64,000 nucleotides of DNA, from positions 620,001-684,000 of the forward strand of contig NZ_JAALXT010000004.1 in the NCBI RefSeq assembly GCF_011634775.1. The letters run 5' to 3'. A model generated the notes under the pieces. It worked only from the letters and a program-made list of their open reading frames with translations. It was not told the origin of the DNA and did no database searches. How positions within the stretch are numbered: the first letter of the stretch is position 1; every line of letters starts with the position of its first letter. The stretch comes from Thalassoroseus pseudoceratinae. Lineage in GTDB: Bacteria; Planctomycetota; Planctomycetia; Planctomycetales; Planctomycetaceae. Positions 1-7,580 of this stretch are shown here, piece by piece. The position numbers and the translations under genes are program-made.

Positions 1-804
1 TCCGCTGCGGAAAAATTCAAGGAAATCGGCGAAGCCTATTCGGTTTTGAGCGATCCGGAGAAGCGTTCCCAATACGACCGGTTCGGCAAAGCGTTCCAAC
101 ACGCTGGCGGAGCGGCAGGCGGTCCCGGCGGTTGGCCGGGTGGCGGAGCGGGCCCGATCGACTTGGGTGATTTGTTTGGCGGAGAGCTTGATCTCGGCGA
201 CATTTTCGGCGGTGGCGGTGGACGACGCCGACAAACCCGCCAACCGCGACCGTCTGCCGGTCAGAACATCGAAATGGAAGCCGAAATCCCCTTTCACATG
301 GCGGCCGAGGGCGGCAACTACGGCGTGCCCATTCGTCGTCCAGATGGATCGACGGAACGCATTAGCGTCAAAATTCCCGCCGGTGTGCAAGACGGGGCGA
401 AAATTCGACTTTCCGGTCAAGGCCATCCCGGTCAGCACGGCGGACCGGCAGGCGATGTCCTACTGAAACTCAAGATTTCTCCGCATCCGTACTTTCGACG
501 CGAGGGCAACAATCTGCTCATCGATGTTCCGTTGACGCCCGCCGAAGCCGTTCTCGGGGCCAAAGTGGAAGTTCCCACGCTCGCCGGTGATCGCGTCACA
601 TTGACGATCCCCCCCGGCACATCAAGCGGTGGTAAACTTCGCATGGGGGGGCTCGGCGTAGCCGATCGAAAAACCGGAACACGCGGAGATCAACTCGTCG
701 TCGTAAAAATCGTTGTGCCGAAACAAGTGGATGACGAAACCCGCACGCTCTACGAGCAACTCCGCGATCACGACACCCACCAACCACGTGAGGGACTGTG
801 GTGA
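1..804 (+). CDS. DnaJ-class co-chaperone, CbpA-like (5' end missing)
   Basis: The reading frame is open from base 1, so the start lies upstream of the window. The first residues are the end of a J domain (EKFKEIGEAYSVLSDPEKR, then QYDRFG). A glycine-rich linker follows, and then the two beta-sandwich substrate-binding domains, with PAGVQDGAKIRLSGQGHPG and SPHPYFRREGNNLL as landmarks. The CxxCxGxG zinc-finger repeats of true DnaJ are absent, which points to the CbpA (type II) class. Family members stimulate DnaK ATPase activity and deliver unfolded clients to it in the cytoplasm. The HPD motif would lie in the missing part and cannot be checked. The stop codon overlaps the possible GTG start of the next gene. 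Confidence 0.93.
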   Translation, partial: SAAEKFKEIGEAYSVLSDPEKRSQYDRFGKAFQHAGGAAGGPGGWPGGGAGPIDLGDLFGGELDLGDIFGGGGGRRRQTRQPRPSAGQNIEMEAEIPFHMAAEGGNYGVPIRRPDGSTERISVKIPAGVQDGAKIRLSGQGHPGQHGGPAGDVLLKLKISPHPYFRREGNNLLIDVPLTPAEAVLGAKVEVPTLAGDRVTLTIPPGTSSGGKLRMGGLGVADRKTGTRGDQLVVVKIVVPKQVDDETRTLYEQLRDHDTHQPREGLW

Positions 805-1238
805 TCTCAGTCATCACCAGAGACGAACGTGTGCCACGGCTCTGTGAGCCGTGCGATAGTCCTTGCGCTGAAACGAGATTCACTCGGTGGCTGTTTCCGT
901 TGGTCATGCTGTTCGCAGTGATGTTCAATCAGCATTTACACGCCGCGGACGTCAACAAGCCCTCGCCATCTCAGGCATCGTCTTCCGAAAGTTCCGAGAA
1001 AGACACCGACGACACCCGCGACCGCAAAGAGCAATCCGCGATCGTCGCGGGTTTTCTCCTGTTGTTGCTGGTGATCGTCAGCGTCTCTGCCGTCGCTCTC
1101 CTCGCGATTTGGGGACGAAGAACACGCCGTCTCGCCCGCCAACCGCTCCCGAAAACCAGCGAACTCGATCCGATGTGGTATCTGCGGAAACCGAACCGCT
1201 CAAGTGCCGAATCCGAAGACTCGACACCGCAGGAATGA
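798..1238 (+). CDS. Hypothetical membrane protein, two hydrophobic segments
   Basis: I do not recognise this protein. It has a hydrophobic segment (about residues 31-43, FPLVMLFAVMF) ending in a signal-peptide-like HLHAADVN. A Ser/Asp/Glu-rich linker follows, then a strong transmembrane helix (about 84-106) and a basic stop-transfer sequence RRTRRLARQ. The start is uncertain. GTG at 798 or 801 overlaps the dnaJ stop and has a GAGGGA ribosome binding site, which suggests translational coupling. However, a palindrome that is clearly intergenic elsewhere in the window lies at 835-853 inside this N-terminal extension, so ATG at 906 is an alternative. The tail may be cytoplasmic. Confidence 0.6.
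   Translation: MVISVITRDERVPRLCEPCDSPCAETRFTRWLFPLVMLFAVMFNQHLHAADVNKPSPSQASSSESSEKDTDDTRDRKEQSAIVAGFLLLLLVIVSVSAVALLAIWGRRTRRLARQPLPKTSELDPMWYLRKPNRSSAESEDSTPQE
831..854. repeat. Palindromic repeat, CACGGCTC-tgt-GAGCCGTG, copy 1
   Basis: CACGGCTC (835-842) and GAGCCGTG (846-853) form a perfect 8-bp stem around a TGT loop. A second, longer copy lies at 3286-3312 between icd and lpxK. The copy here falls within the possible N-terminal extension of the 798-1238 gene. Confidence 0.75.
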
Positions 1239-1274
1239 TCGCTGCCGAGACGGTTCGCGGGATTCGCAATCAAC

Positions 1275-1868
1275 TCAAACCGCAGTCGCCCGATACACAA
1301 CCTGATCGGGCGACATCTTCGCGGTCACCAATTCCCGCAGTCGTTTGGGGTCGTCTTCCCCGTCAAGCGATACGTCCGAAAACCAATGAATTGTATTCGG
1401 CTTTTTACAGAGAAGCACGCCATCGTCGAAAATCACGGCTTTAGAAAATGCGTGCCAGGGAATTTCGGCTTTCTCGTAGACCGATTCGATGAAAAACCCT
1501 TCGTCCGACAGGTGAACAGTGACATCATAATCAAGGTTCGGCATGTTCCGAATCCTGTTGGTTGAGAAGTGTTGCCCGACCATCGGGAGAACGAAAACCA
1601 CAAGGACCAGAACGAAAGAGACAACCAGTCCGAACTTTGGCATGTGATAGAACAATAATCCCAACAGGCCACTGACGATAAAAAGTATCCAGCTCCATGT
1701 GCCATCGCTGGGCCAACCTTCCGGTTGCTCACTCTGATACCGCTTCAAACTTTCCAAGTAAAGTTCGCCCGTGACTTGGAATGTTGCGGTCACGGTACCG
1801 GGAGATTTTGCATTCGGAACACCAATCTTTTCCGAGGATTCCGGGAATTGCGGTTCGCTGGGGTTCAC
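1275..1868 (-). CDS. YcxB-like membrane protein
   Basis: This 197-residue protein starts at a GTG. Residues 1-58 are hydrophilic. Two closely spaced transmembrane helices follow (about 59-77 and 80-99), then a soluble C-terminal domain with VHLSDEGFFIESVYEKAEIPW, a stretch that resembles the conserved core of the YcxB-like family. Proteins of this family are small inner-membrane proteins of unknown function; the C-terminal domain has a PH-like character. It converges with the preceding gene, 36 bp away. The family call rests on the two-helix plus beta-rich tail layout and is moderate. Confidence 0.6.
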   Translation of the reverse strand: MNPSEPQFPESSEKIGVPNAKSPGTVTATFQVTGELYLESLKRYQSEQPEGWPSDGTWSWILFIVSGLLGLLFYHMPKFGLVVSFVLVLVVFVLPMVGQHFSTNRIRNMPNLDYDVTVHLSDEGFFIESVYEKAEIPWHAFSKAVIFDDGVLLCKKPNTIHWFSDVSLDGEDDPKRLRELVTAKMSPDQVVYRATAV

Positions 1869-2100
1869 GAGATTTGACAGGGAGTGAGGAACGGTTGTTG
1901 ACCAAAATCGGAACCAATCGGCCCAAGTATCGCTGGCTTTGACATAACGTCAATTCCCGATATCGAGATTTCCATAAACTTTGCCCTGGCCTAAGAGCTT
2001 CGTTTCGTTCGGACATAAGCCGTATCGGCCAATACTTGCAATCGGAATTTCCCTGTGTTAGCTTCCCGACGGACCTCATCCTCTTTTGACGAAACGAATC

Positions 2101-3267
2101 ATGTACCGAGTAACGCTTATTCCCGGTGACGGGGTTGGCCCGGAAATCGCTGAAGCAACCCGGAAGTGTATCGACGCCACCGGCGTGAAGATCGACTGGG
2201 ACCACCAAGAATGTGGCATCGAGGTAATCGAAGCCGAAGGTGGCGTGCCCCCACGCGTTCTGGAGTCGATCCGCAGTACCGATGCCGCACTGAAAGCCCC
2301 GATCACCACGCCGATCGGCAAAGGCTTCCGCAGCGTCAACGTGTATCTCCGACAGGAACTCGGCCTCTACGCGTGCGTTCGTCCCTGCAAAACCTACAAG
2401 GGTGTGCGGACGTTCTTTGAAGAAGTCAAAGTCGACTTGGTCCTCATCCGTGAGAACACCGAAGACTTGTACGCGGGCGTTGAGTTCAAAGCTGGCGAAG
2501 ACAAAACCGCCACGCTGATCGACCAAATCAACGCCGCTGCGACCGGTAAGAAGATCAACACCCCCGCCGCAGAAACCGGCGTCAGCATCAAACCAATCTC
2601 CGTGCCCGGCACGCGAGACATCTGCAAATACGGTTTCGATTACGCCATCAAGCAGAAGCGGTCTTCCGTGACCAGCGTCTGTAAGGCGAACATCATGAAG
2701 TTCACCGATGGCCTGTTCTACGACGAATGTCGAGCCGTCGCTTTGGCTTACGGTGCCAAATTTGAATGGGACGAACTCGCTGAAGGTGTGGAAGCTGATC
2801 CCACGCTCAAAGGTAAAGTCGAAGACGCCAGCGGCGTAACTTACATGGAACGACTCATCGACAACATGTGCATGCAGTTGGTCCAAAAGCCCGAGCAGTA
2901 CGACGTGATCGTCACGCAGAACCTCTACGGCGACATCTTGAGCGACCTGTGTGCCGGCCTCGTCGGTGGATTGGGTGTGGCCCCCGGTGCGAACATCGGC
3001 CCAGACGCCGCCATCTTCGAAGCGACTCACGGGAGTGCTCCGAAGTACAAAGGTCAAAACAAGGTCAACCCGACCGCGTTGATCCTCTCCGGCAAAATGA
3101 TGCTCGACCACCTCGGCGAACACGAAGCCGCCGCGAAGTTGGACAACGCCGTCGCGGAAGTCATTGCTGAAGGGAAAGATGTCACCTACGACATGAAACC
3201 CGATCGCAACGACCCCACCGCTGTCGGCACTCAAGAAATGGCCGAAGCGATCTGCAAAAAAATGTAA
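2101..3267 (+). CDS. icd: Isocitrate dehydrogenase (isocitrate/isopropylmalate dehydrogenase family)
   Basis: The enzyme catalyses oxidative decarboxylation of isocitrate to 2-oxoglutarate in the TCA cycle, in the cytoplasm. Its 388 residues begin [15 protein letters not shown]. Substrate-binding motifs are visible: [30 protein letters not shown], the Mg-binding [10 protein letters not shown], and the cofactor loop [18 protein letters not shown]. Lys-Tyr after HGSAP is the pair that binds the 2'-phosphate of NADP in E. coli Icd, so NADP use is inferred; NAD-specific relatives usually have Asp-Ile there. ATG at 2101 is preferred over TTG at 2086 because it begins the conserved first strand. 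A 3-isopropylmalate dehydrogenase is less likely given RSVN and the Lys-Tyr pair. A palindrome and a terminator lie just downstream. Confidence 0.93.
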   Translation: MYRVTLIPGDGVGPEIAEATRKCIDATGVKIDWDHQECGIEVIEAEGGVPPRVLESIRSTDAALKAPITTPIGKGFRSVNVYLRQELGLYACVRPCKTYKGVRTFFEEVKVDLVLIRENTEDLYAGVEFKAGEDKTATLIDQINAAATGKKINTPAAETGVSIKPISVPGTRDICKYGFDYAIKQKRSSVTSVCKANIMKFTDGLFYDECRAVALAYGAKFEWDELAEGVEADPTLKGKVEDASGVTYMERLIDNMCMQLVQKPEQYDVIVTQNLYGDILSDLCAGLVGGLGVAPGANIGPDAAIFEATHGSAPKYKGQNKVNPTALILSGKMMLDHLGEHEAAAKLDNAVAEVIAEGKDVTYDMKPDRNDPTAVGTQEMAEAICKKM

Positions 3268-3285
3268 ATCAACGCAACTCGGCAT

Positions 3286-3312
3286 ATGGCACGGCTCTGT
3301 GAGCCGTGCCAT
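3286..3312. repeat. Palindromic repeat, ATGGCACGGCTC family, copy 2
   Basis: ATGGCACGGCTC (3286-3297) and GAGCCGTGCCAT (3301-3312) form a perfect 12-bp stem with a TGT loop. The core is identical to the copy at 835-853. It lies 18 bp after the icd stop and 9 bp before a canonical terminator hairpin. No T-tract follows it, so it is a dispersed repeat rather than the terminator. Confidence 0.85.
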
Positions 3313-3321
3313 TCAACTTTC

Positions 3322-3352
3322 AGCCCCAGGACAACCCGCCTGGGGCTTTTTT
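3322..3352 (+). terminator. Rho-independent terminator after icd
   Basis: AGCCCCAGG (3322-3330) pairs with CCTGGGGCT (3339-3347) over an 8-nt loop and is followed by a run of six T (3347-3352). It lies 54 bp downstream of the icd stop. It also argues that lpxK starts after it, at 3366. Confidence 0.88.
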
Positions 3353-3365
3353 GTGGACGACGGGC

Positions 3366-4451
3366 ATGGATACCGCTTCGTTTCTCGATCTGATCTCCGG
3401 CCGAAAACAGGGACTGCTCGCCAGCGGAAGTCGGCTCGGACTACGAATCCTCTCCTACGGTTATTCCGCCGCGGCTCGCATTCGCAATCTGTTGTTCGAT
3501 GTCGGCTGGAAACGTTCGCATGAGGTTTCGGCGTCGATTATCAGCGTCGGCAATCTCACCACCGGCGGGACCGGGAAAACACCGTTTGTCGCGTATCTGG
3601 CGAACTACTTCACCGAACGGAATATCAAAGTCGGTTTACTTAGTCGGGGGTACGGTTCGCTTGACGGCGAAGAGAACGACGAGAAGCGCGTCTTGAACCG
3701 TCTCTGCCCTGGTGTCCCGCACCGCCAGAATCCCAATCGTGTCCAAATTGCACGAGAATCGGTTGCCGAGGATCACACTTCGGTTTTGATTCTCGATGAC
3801 GGTTTCCAGCATCGGCGACTTGCGCGGGATTTCGATATCGTGCTCATCGACGCCACTAACCCATGGGGATACGGACACATCTTGCCGCGAGGCTTGCTCC
3901 GTGAACCCCGTACCGGATTGAAGCGGGCGAGTCTCGCGGTGATCACGCGTGTCGATCAGATCTCGCCGGATCAACTCACACAATTACGGACCGAGATCAA
4001 CCGAATTGCTCCGGATCTCAAGGTCATCGAAGTCAGTTACCCAGCCGATCAATTCATCGGCCTCGACAACGAACTCACACCACTCGTTGCCCATCCGAAC
4101 GAAAAGGTCGTTGCATTCTGCGGGATCGGTAACCCGGATAGTTTCTACCAAATGCTAACACACGCCGGTTTTGCCCTGGCACCGGAGACGTTCCGCATCT
4201 TTCCGGACCATCACGCCTACTCAAAAACCGATTTGAATTCGCTCGCGGAATTCGCACACCAACACCACGCCAGCAGCGTGCTCACGACGCTCAAAGACCT
4301 CGTTAAAATCTCGCCCAATGATTGGACCGGCCCGCCGTTGAAAGCCGTCAGCATCCGCACGCAGATTCACGCCGGAGCCGACGAACTTCATCAGCACTTA
4401 GACCGGTTCATTCAACCGAAGCCTGCGAGCGATCCCGACGCACATGGATAA
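3366..4451 (+). CDS. lpxK: Tetraacyldisaccharide 4'-kinase
   Basis: LpxK phosphorylates the 4' position of tetraacyldisaccharide 1-phosphate to form lipid IVA, at the cytoplasmic face of the inner membrane. The 361-residue protein has an N-terminal segment ending in SIISVGNLTTGGTGKTPF, with a P-loop GGTGKT at 67-72. The family motif LDDGFQHRRL and the segment NPWGYGHILPRGLLREP follow. The frame is open from 3306, but 3306-3352 holds a palindrome and a terminator, so ATG at 3366 (MDTASF) is chosen. The gene indicates that this organism makes lipid A. Its last 44 bp overlap the convergent gene at 4408-7200. Confidence 0.95.
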   Translation: MDTASFLDLISGRKQGLLASGSRLGLRILSYGYSAAARIRNLLFDVGWKRSHEVSASIISVGNLTTGGTGKTPFVAYLANYFTERNIKVGLLSRGYGSLDGEENDEKRVLNRLCPGVPHRQNPNRVQIARESVAEDHTSVLILDDGFQHRRLARDFDIVLIDATNPWGYGHILPRGLLREPRTGLKRASLAVITRVDQISPDQLTQLRTEINRIAPDLKVIEVSYPADQFIGLDNELTPLVAHPNEKVVAFCGIGNPDSFYQMLTHAGFALAPETFRIFPDHHAYSKTDLNSLAEFAHQHHASSVLTTLKDLVKISPNDWTGPPLKAVSIRTQIHAGADELHQHLDRFIQPKPASDPDAHG

Positions 4452-7200
4452 TTGCCGGCGCCGACGCCTGCCCGCCACCCGATCCGGTATTGAGATGGAA
4501 CGTTCGCGTGCCTTCCCGTGTGATCGGCGATGCGGTAATAAAGAACACGCGTTCGTTCTTCTCAGGCATGATGAGCAAACCGTTGAGTCCGATGTTGTCC
4601 ACAAACGCCCCGTGCGGCAGATTGCGACCAGAATCATCTTTGCCGAAACTGATCGGCCCGCCCACACCGTTGCGTTCAATCCGCACACGAGCCGCAATTG
4701 TTTCTCCCGGCGAAACCGTGAGTTCGAGTGGTTTCGAGGGATCGAACGACGTATTCGGGTCGGCGGGGAGCAACTGAAGTCGCAAACTCGGTTTGTCGAC
4801 CCGTTCCAACTGCCCCAGGCTATTGACGGTTTTCGTAATCCGCTCTCCATGGATCTCCGCAGATGCAGTGACTTTGATGGCAGGCGGCGTGTCGGCCGGT
4901 GTCTCGGCGTTGTCGGGCATCTCTGCTTTGGCGGTCACAACACCGTAAGCAATCTCCTGACCGGCTTCGATCACCAACGGCGTCGTCACTTCGAAACCCG
5001 GCGGTACGCTGGCAATGTCCACTTGAATCGGGCCGCTGAAATCGTCTAGACGTGTTGCTTCGACCCGGAACTCTTTGCCGCTCCCAGCATTGACCTTGGG
5101 GTTTGCTCCGACCAATCGCACTCGAAAATCGGGTTGGCGAGGCCGAATGGTGAGCTTGTATTGATAGTTCGCCCCTCCAAACCCACGAACATCTTGAATG
5201 CGAACCAAGTAATCTCCATCTGCCGGAGCGGTGAAGGTCAGTTTGGAATCCGCACCGAGTTTGCGTTGGCCGTCATCGTCGTTTTCGAAATAGATTGGAA
5301 ACACCGGCAACCCATTGGGTACGACTTCCTCAGTGGGAGGAATCGGTCGCACGATGTAACCCGGCTCGCCCAGTGCATGCGACAAAGCGGGCGTATCAAA
5401 GTACGTGTATCGTTTCCCCCGGCCAGGGTAGACTTTGAATCCCGAGTCCGGCCCGCGAGGGTACAACCAAAGCCGATTGACCTCGCCATTCGAGAAGAAG
5501 TATTCGTCGAGTTCCATTTCCTGCCAATTATGCACGCGGAAGTCGTCGCTGGTGTTGGAGTCCTTGCCACGGAATGTGAAATAAGAATCCCGAACAGCTT
5601 GCAATTGCGTTCGCAAGATCGGATCACCAATCGTGGTGAGCACTTCAATTTTTGTATCGAGCGGCGACTTGGAGCGGGCGGCGTTCGTTTCAATCACCCA
5701 CTGCTCACCCGCCTTTGCCGACCAACGAAATAGGTCAACTTCCCCGGCGTCTTCGATCACACCTTGAATTTCGGCGGGAACCGAAACGGGCGTGGCGGTC
5801 CCTGGCTGATTGTTCGGCTCTGCTTCCGTGACCTTCTTTGTCTCACCGGCAGACTCGACCAATCGAGCCTCAATCTTCGCGGCATTCGGCTGTGAATTCG
5901 GCTCAATCGTGGGGACGGTGCGTGTCGACAATGTGCCATCCATAAGCCCCAACACAAACTGCCGACCATCTGGTGAGAATGCCAACGTTTGCACGACATC
6001 CGCCTGATCTTCCCAGGCTTGCAACTCGGTATAGCCGTCTGTTTCCCATAGTTTGACAACTCGGTCTTCCGAGGCCGTCAGCAATCGTTTGCCATCCGGC
6101 GAAAATGCCATCGCGACGACTGCTCCTTCATGAGCAAATCGAGCATGCAGAAGTGGATTGATTCGCTGCTTCGTTCGCGAGACAAATCTCCAAACGCGAA
6201 TTCGATTGTCAGCCCCCGCAGCAACAACCTGATTGCCGTTCGGGTGAAACGCGATGACGTATTGTTCGGCCTCCGGTTGAGAGAGCGTGTCGAATCGACG
6301 CCCACTTGCAACATCCCAAATCTTCCCAGTTTCGTCGCCACTAGCACTCGCAAGCAATTTGCCGTCTGGGTGAAATGCCAAGTCGTAAACCGCCCCGTTG
6401 TGGCCTTCGAGCGTTCGCAACGGCTCACCGGTTTTCACGTCCCACAGAATGATCTGCCGATCGTACCCCGCAGTGGCAAGCACCGAGCCATCGGGACTTA
6501 GCGTTGCCGCGTACAACGTATCACGATGCCCTCGAAACTCCTGAACAACGGACCAATCTTTGGTATCGAAAAGAAGAACCTGTCCATAAAGTCCCGAGAC
6601 ACCGGTCGCAACGAGCAATTGTTTGCCATCAGCAGTAAATTCCAGATCGTTGACGGCCCCGTGAGGTATTTCGAGTGGTTGCGGTTGCCCGTTACCACTC
6701 CTGGGAATGATATTCACTCTTTGAAAAGTTCCCGTCGCAACCGTATGCTCAGACGACCAAGCCACCGCAGTGATCGCCGGACTCGTTTTGGCCGGAGTCA
6801 GTTTCGGCACGAGCAATGTTCGACGACTCGGTTCTGCGCCTTCTGGTCCCTTCGCACCTGACTCGACCCACGATTTCAGAGTCTCGATTTCCGCTTCCGT
6901 AGGGACATCCAAACCATCTGGCGGCATAACAGGCTTCGCTTTGCCAGTCATCATGGCAATCATGCGACTGGAGTCCACACTTCCCGCGGTCAATGCTGGT
7001 CCGTGTTTGCCACCGGCGTTGATCTGGGCAAACGTCTCTAGTGACAATCCGCCTTCCTTGTCTTCCTGGTTGTGACATCCCGTGCAATACTTCCGCAGAA
7101 TCGGCGCCACATCCTTGGCATAGTCCGGTTCGGGATCCGCCGCTTGAACGATCGAAGCTAGTATGCAGTTCAAAGTCAATAGAATATGTGAAAGTCTCAT
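4408..7200 (-). CDS. Exported c-type cytochrome / WD40 propeller / PPC-domain protein
   Basis: This 930-residue protein has a signal peptide (cleavage near Ala20) and a planctomycete cytochrome c domain (PSCyt1 type) with one haem motif C39-T-G-C42-H43 and MPP at about 93-95. About seven WD40-like blades follow (VNDLEFTADGK, LYAATLSPDGS, VYDLAFHPDGK, YVIAFHPNGN, VVAMAFSPDGK, VQTLAFSPDGR among them), enough for one propeller. The C-terminal half is beta-rich with PPC-like repeats (EAEPNNQPGTATPV; APADGDYLVRIQDVRGFGG). It probably acts in the periplasm or on the cell surface. It lies downstream of DUF1549/1553 and DUF1501 genes on the same strand. The function is unknown; the fold assignments are well supported. 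Confidence 0.88.
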   Translation of the reverse strand: MRLSHILLTLNCILASIVQAADPEPDYAKDVAPILRKYCTGCHNQEDKEGGLSLETFAQINAGGKHGPALTAGSVDSSRMIAMMTGKAKPVMPPDGLDVPTEAEIETLKSWVESGAKGPEGAEPSRRTLLVPKLTPAKTSPAITAVAWSSEHTVATGTFQRVNIIPRSGNGQPQPLEIPHGAVNDLEFTADGKQLLVATGVSGLYGQVLLFDTKDWSVVQEFRGHRDTLYAATLSPDGSVLATAGYDRQIILWDVKTGEPLRTLEGHNGAVYDLAFHPDGKLLASASGDETGKIWDVASGRRFDTLSQPEAEQYVIAFHPNGNQVVAAGADNRIRVWRFVSRTKQRINPLLHARFAHEGAVVAMAFSPDGKRLLTASEDRVVKLWETDGYTELQAWEDQADVVQTLAFSPDGRQFVLGLMDGTLSTRTVPTIEPNSQPNAAKIEARLVESAGETKKVTEAEPNNQPGTATPVSVPAEIQGVIEDAGEVDLFRWSAKAGEQWVIETNAARSKSPLDTKIEVLTTIGDPILRTQLQAVRDSYFTFRGKDSNTSDDFRVHNWQEMELDEYFFSNGEVNRLWLYPRGPDSGFKVYPGRGKRYTYFDTPALSHALGEPGYIVRPIPPTEEVVPNGLPVFPIYFENDDDGQRKLGADSKLTFTAPADGDYLVRIQDVRGFGGANYQYKLTIRPRQPDFRVRLVGANPKVNAGSGKEFRVEATRLDDFSGPIQVDIASVPPGFEVTTPLVIEAGQEIAYGVVTAKAEMPDNAETPADTPPAIKVTASAEIHGERITKTVNSLGQLERVDKPSLRLQLLPADPNTSFDPSKPLELTVSPGETIAARVRIERNGVGGPISFGKDDSGRNLPHGAFVDNIGLNGLLIMPEKNERVFFITASPITREGTRTFHLNTGSGGGQASAPAIIHVRRDRSQASVE

Positions 7201-7226
7201 AGTGTATGCCTGAGTCTAAAACCAGA

Positions 7227-7251
7227 CTTGTAGGCTGGGACTCGTCCCAGC
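7227..7251. repeat. GCTGGG-family palindrome, left direct copy
   Basis: CTTGTAGGCTGGGAC (7227-7241), two bases, then GTCCCAGC (7244-7251). GCTGGGAC and GTCCCAGC form an 8-bp stem. The same 25-nt unit recurs in the same orientation at 7496-7520, differing only in the two loop bases. Together they bracket the broken small gene at 7274-7474. Confidence 0.85.
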
Positions 7252-7273
7252 TTTCATTTGCGTGAAGTATGTA

Positions 7274-7474
7274 TCAAATGGCTTGCATCATTAAAAACGT
7301 CAATGGACCGAAGAAAACAAAAACGGAAACAGTAAGACCAATGACAAACCCCACCACTGCTCGTTACTGCTTCTCAACTCTTTCATTCCGCTTTGTTGTG
7401 ACGATTCCAATCAAGGCCCCGATGAATGGAGCCGAAAACATCGACAGTATGACAAGCAAAAACAACGGATCCAT
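7274..7474 (-). pseudogene. Small two-helix membrane protein frame broken by an in-frame TAA
   Basis: On the minus strand an ATG at 7474 opens a 36-codon frame beginning MDPLFLLVILSMFSAPFIG, a clear transmembrane helix, followed by a basic loop (TTKRNERVEKQ). TAA at 7364-7366 ends it. The same frame continues without another stop to 7274 and encodes a second strongly hydrophobic helix (VVGFVIGLTVSVFVFFGP). Two in-phase helices separated by a charged loop and a single stop suggest a former protein of about 66 residues, or two very small proteins, the second starting at GTG. No clear ribosome binding site is visible. I do not recognise the family. Confidence 0.45.
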
Positions 7475-7495
7475 ATATGATGTCCAACTAGCGAA

Positions 7496-7580
7496 CTTGT
7501 AGGCTGGGACAAGTCCCAGCACTTCACGTGTTGAGTTGAAATCAAAAGCTGGGTTACGCTGCGCTAACCCAGCCTACAAG
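7496..7580. repeat. Composite palindromic element with 13-nt inverted ends
   Basis: The ends CTTGTAGGCTGGG (7496-7508) and CCCAGCCTACAAG (7568-7580) are exact inverse complements. Inside are two smaller hairpins, GCTGGGAC/GTCCCAGC (7503-7520) and GCTGGGTTA/TAACCCAGC (7548-7573). The right end abuts the stop codon of the 7581-9854 gene with no spacer, so it could act as its transcript end; no T-tract is present. Confidence 0.85.

Noticed and set aside
1729-3312. A 527-residue frame on the minus strand opposite icd
   Set aside because: It is the antisense shadow of a clear isocitrate dehydrogenase; the translation has no motif and the codon pattern fits the plus strand.
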